In this document: positions 6,307-8,159 of the stretch, one piece after another
How positions within the stretch are numbered: position 1 is the first letter of the stretch
How the letters are laid out: the number at the start of each line of letters is the position of its first letter
Source: an uncultured Gammaproteobacteria bacterium
GTDB lineage: Bacteria; Pseudomonadota; Gammaproteobacteria; Magnimaribacterales; D2472
NCBI GenBank assembly: GCA_913050015.1
Contig: CAJXAZ010000035.1
Location: 1-8,159 of the forward strand
Reading direction: 5' to 3'
Length of the DNA stretch: 8,159 bases
Notes under the pieces: generated by a model
Seen by the model: the letters and a program-made list of their open reading frames with translations, nothing else
Database searches by the model: none
Told to the model about the DNA's origin: nothing
Program-made: the position numbers and the translations under genes

Positions 6307-8159
6307 ATGCTTTCTTTTAATAATTTAGAACTAGTTCTCGGCGGGAAGACACTCTTTGATGATGTTTCATTTATGATTCATCATCATCAAAAAGTTGGTC
6401 TTGTCGGTGCTAACGGCACAGGAAAGACTAGCCTTTTTAAAATTATTAAAGGTGAGCTTGAAATAGATCAAAGTTGTATCAATTTTCCTAGCTCTCTAAG
6501 GATTTCATACCTAGCCCAGGAAGTTCCATCTTCAGACGAAGTGGCTCTTGATTACGTTCTCTCAGGAGATTTTAGGTTACTCGAGATACAAGAAGAAATA
6601 TCCAAAGCAGAGAATGATGAGAAATTTGAGCTCCTTGGCGATCTATATGAAAATTACTCTTCTTTAGGAGGCTATACAGCTCAATCAAAGGCTGAAAAGC
6701 TTATGAGTGGGTTAGGTTTTAAGCAAGAGGATTTTGGCAAATCACTTAAAGATTTCTCAGGCGGCTGGAGGGTGAGATTAAATTTGGCTAAAACTTTAAT
6801 GCAACCTTCCGATCTTATGTTGCTTGATGAACCAACTAATCACTTAGACTTAGATGCTATTTTATGGCTTTCTGATTGGATAAAATCATTTCCAGGTGCT
6901 TTGCTTTTAATTTCGCATGATAGAGAGTTTCTAGATGATTGTGTTAGCTCTATAGCTCACCTTCACAGACAGTCTATTGAGCTATATACGGGTAACTACT
7001 CTCAATTTGAGATTATTCGAGCTGAGCGTATGGCAGAGGTTGAAAGTAACTTTATTAAGCAGCAAAAAGAAGTTGCTCATATGCAGAGTTTTATTAATAG
7101 ATTTAAAGCCAAAGCAACAAAAGCTAGACAGGCACAGAGCAGAGTAAAGGCGCTTGAGAAAATGGAATTAATAGCACCAGCCCATATTGATTCGCCCTTT
7201 AGCTTTACTATTCCTGAAACAGAAAAGATATCTAATCCACTAGTCTCACTCAATACTTCTAACCTAGGCTATGAAGAAATTATCTTATCAAATATTAACC
7301 TTTCAATTAGTCCTGGAGATCGCATAGGCTTACTTGGCCCAAATGGCGCTGGTAAATCAACGTTAATAAAATCTTTAGTAGGTAGCATTCCTTTAATAGA
7401 TGGAGAGCGCTTAGCAGGTAATAATTTTAAAGTAGGGTACTTCTCTCAGCATCAGGTCGATGATCTAGATTTATCTATATCGGCTTTTTCACATATCTAT
7501 AAACTTGATGAAACTAAAGCAGAGAAGCAAATACGAACGTATCTCGGTGGTTTTAATTTCAAGGGAGACAAGGTTAAAGAGCCAATAGATTTATTTTCAG
7601 GTGGCGAAAAGGCAAGATTAGCATTTGCCATTATTGCTTACCAAAAACCTAATATTTTATTAATGGATGAGCCTACCAATCACTTGGACATGGACATGCG
7701 CCATGCGCTAACAATGGCACTTCAGTCTTTTAAAGGAGCTATCCTTCTAATTTCTCATGACAGACATCTTCTAAGCAGTTCTGTTGATACCTTTTATCTT
7801 GTTGATAATAAGACAGTTGATGTTTTCGATGGCGACCTGGACGATTACAAGGACTACATACTAAAACCAAATATTGTAAAAACAGAAGACAAAAAGCTAA
7901 AAGTAAAAGATACAGTCAAGATAGATATGACTTTATTAATTAAAAATTTAAAATCATCTATTAGTTCCTTGGAAAAAAGAATCAGCCGATTAAATGGAAA
8001 ATTAGAAGATACAAACCTTAAACTTGCAGATCCAGACATTTACGATGCAGATAGAAGAGATGACATGCAAGATCTTGTTAGAAACCAATCAGAACTATCC
8101 GGTGAACTTGAAGTGGCAGAAAAGGAATGGTTGGAGAAAATTACAGAATTGGAAGCTAT
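6307..8159 (+). CDS. yheS: ABC-F ATPase YheS, ribosome-associated translation factor (3' partial)
   Basis: From ATG 6307 the frame stays open to the window end: 617 full codons and no stop. Two ABC domains lie in tandem with no membrane segments, the ABC-F layout. Domain 1 has Walker A GANGTGKT (34-41), signature FSGGW (150-154), Walker B LLDEPTNHLD (172-181) and switch His H204. The interdomain linker (about 206-300) holds YTGNYSQFE and the YheS-type string KAKATKARQAQSRVKALEK, then MELIAPAHI. Domain 2 has Walker A GPNGAGKST (344-352), signature FSGGEKARL (430-438), Walker B LLMDEPTNHLD (451-461) and H484. About 520-617 is a charged, probably coiled-coil tail. The ending WLEKITELEA matches the last part of E. 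coli YheS (about 637 residues), so few residues are missing. ABC-F proteins bind the ribosomal E site and relieve stalled translation; YheS is reported to act on SecM-like arrest. The start lacks a Shine-Dalgarno and lies 65 bases after rdsA. Confidence 0.93.
   Translation, partial: MLSFNNLELVLGGKTLFDDVSFMIHHHQKVGLVGANGTGKTSLFKIIKGELEIDQSCINFPSSLRISYLAQEVPSSDEVALDYVLSGDFRLLEIQEEISKAENDEKFELLGDLYENYSSLGGYTAQSKAEKLMSGLGFKQEDFGKSLKDFSGGWRVRLNLAKTLMQPSDLMLLDEPTNHLDLDAILWLSDWIKSFPGALLLISHDREFLDDCVSSIAHLHRQSIELYTGNYSQFEIIRAERMAEVESNFIKQQKEVAHMQSFINRFKAKATKARQAQSRVKALEKMELIAPAHIDSPFSFTIPETEKISNPLVSLNTSNLGYEEIILSNINLSISPGDRIGLLGPNGAGKSTLIKSLVGSIPLIDGERLAGNNFKVGYFSQHQVDDLDLSISAFSHIYKLDETKAEKQIRTYLGGFNFKGDKVKEPIDLFSGGEKARLAFAIIAYQKPNILLMDEPTNHLDMDMRHALTMALQSFKGAILLISHDRHLLSSSVDTFYLVDNKTVDVFDGDLDDYKDYILKPNIVKTEDKKLKVKDTVKIDMTLLIKNLKSSISSLEKRISRLNGKLEDTNLKLADPDIYDADRRDDMQDLVRNQSELSGELEVAEKEWLEKITELEA

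Noticed and set aside
6303..6308. Perfect TATAAT before yheS
   Set aside because: It overlaps the ATG itself, so a promoter there would start transcription inside the gene. The only -35-like match (TTGATA, 6275-6280) is 22 bases away, too far.
6754..6768. Unusual ABC signature FSGGW in the first YheS domain
   Set aside because: E. coli YheS has the same FSGGW at this place, so it is normal for the subfamily and not a sign of loss of function.
7854..8039. Minus-strand open frame of 61 codons
   Set aside because: It lies entirely inside the yheS coding region, on the opposite strand to the well-supported ABC-F C-terminal tail, and its translation resembles no family I know.
1..8159. Mobile elements, CRISPR arrays, tRNA genes or phage genes
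   Set aside because: No repeats with regular spacers, transposase or integrase motifs, terminal inverted repeats or tRNA-like folds were seen; the genes are intact, same-strand and of similar composition.

Overview
The window is a compact, AT-rich stretch of bacterial chromosome. It carries six protein-coding genes, all on the + strand, and the gene at each end is cut by the window edge. The three genes that have clear Escherichia coli counterparts (rhlE, rdsA/yhiN and yheS) resemble the gammaproteobacterial forms closely. Intergenic gaps are short (28, 23 and 65 bases, one 8-base overlap, and one larger gap of 123 bases). Low GC, tight packing and a DUF3604 / foldase / HupE gene trio together suggest a marine, possibly streamlined gammaproteobacterium (SAR86-like or similar). 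The lineage is an inference from composition and gene content and is not proven here.

Left half (1-3635). A DUF3604 protein (PHP-like predicted metallohydrolase, N-terminus missing) is followed by a membrane-anchored PpiC/parvulin-type peptidyl-prolyl isomerase with a TTG start, and then a HupE/UreJ-family membrane protein whose ATG overlaps the isomerase stop. The three look like one operon for an envelope process: a probably exported hydrolase, a periplasmic foldase, and a polytopic membrane protein of a family linked to metal handling. The substrate is unknown. This trio is the least understood part of the window.

Right half (3759-8159). After a 123-base gap with a plausible sigma70-type promoter come three genes that all act on RNA or the ribosome: an RhlE-type DEAD-box RNA helicase, the flavoprotein RdsA (YhiN; 23S rRNA dihydrouridine synthase family), and the ABC-F protein YheS, which runs off the right edge with probably only a few C-terminal residues missing. 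Their order and close spacing suggest a ribosome assembly and translation cluster.

I found no tRNA or rRNA gene, CRISPR array, insertion sequence, prophage gene, convincing riboswitch or broken gene. Most of the window is ordinary core genome. The uncharacterised DUF3604-PPIase-HupE cassette is the best candidate for undescribed biology.
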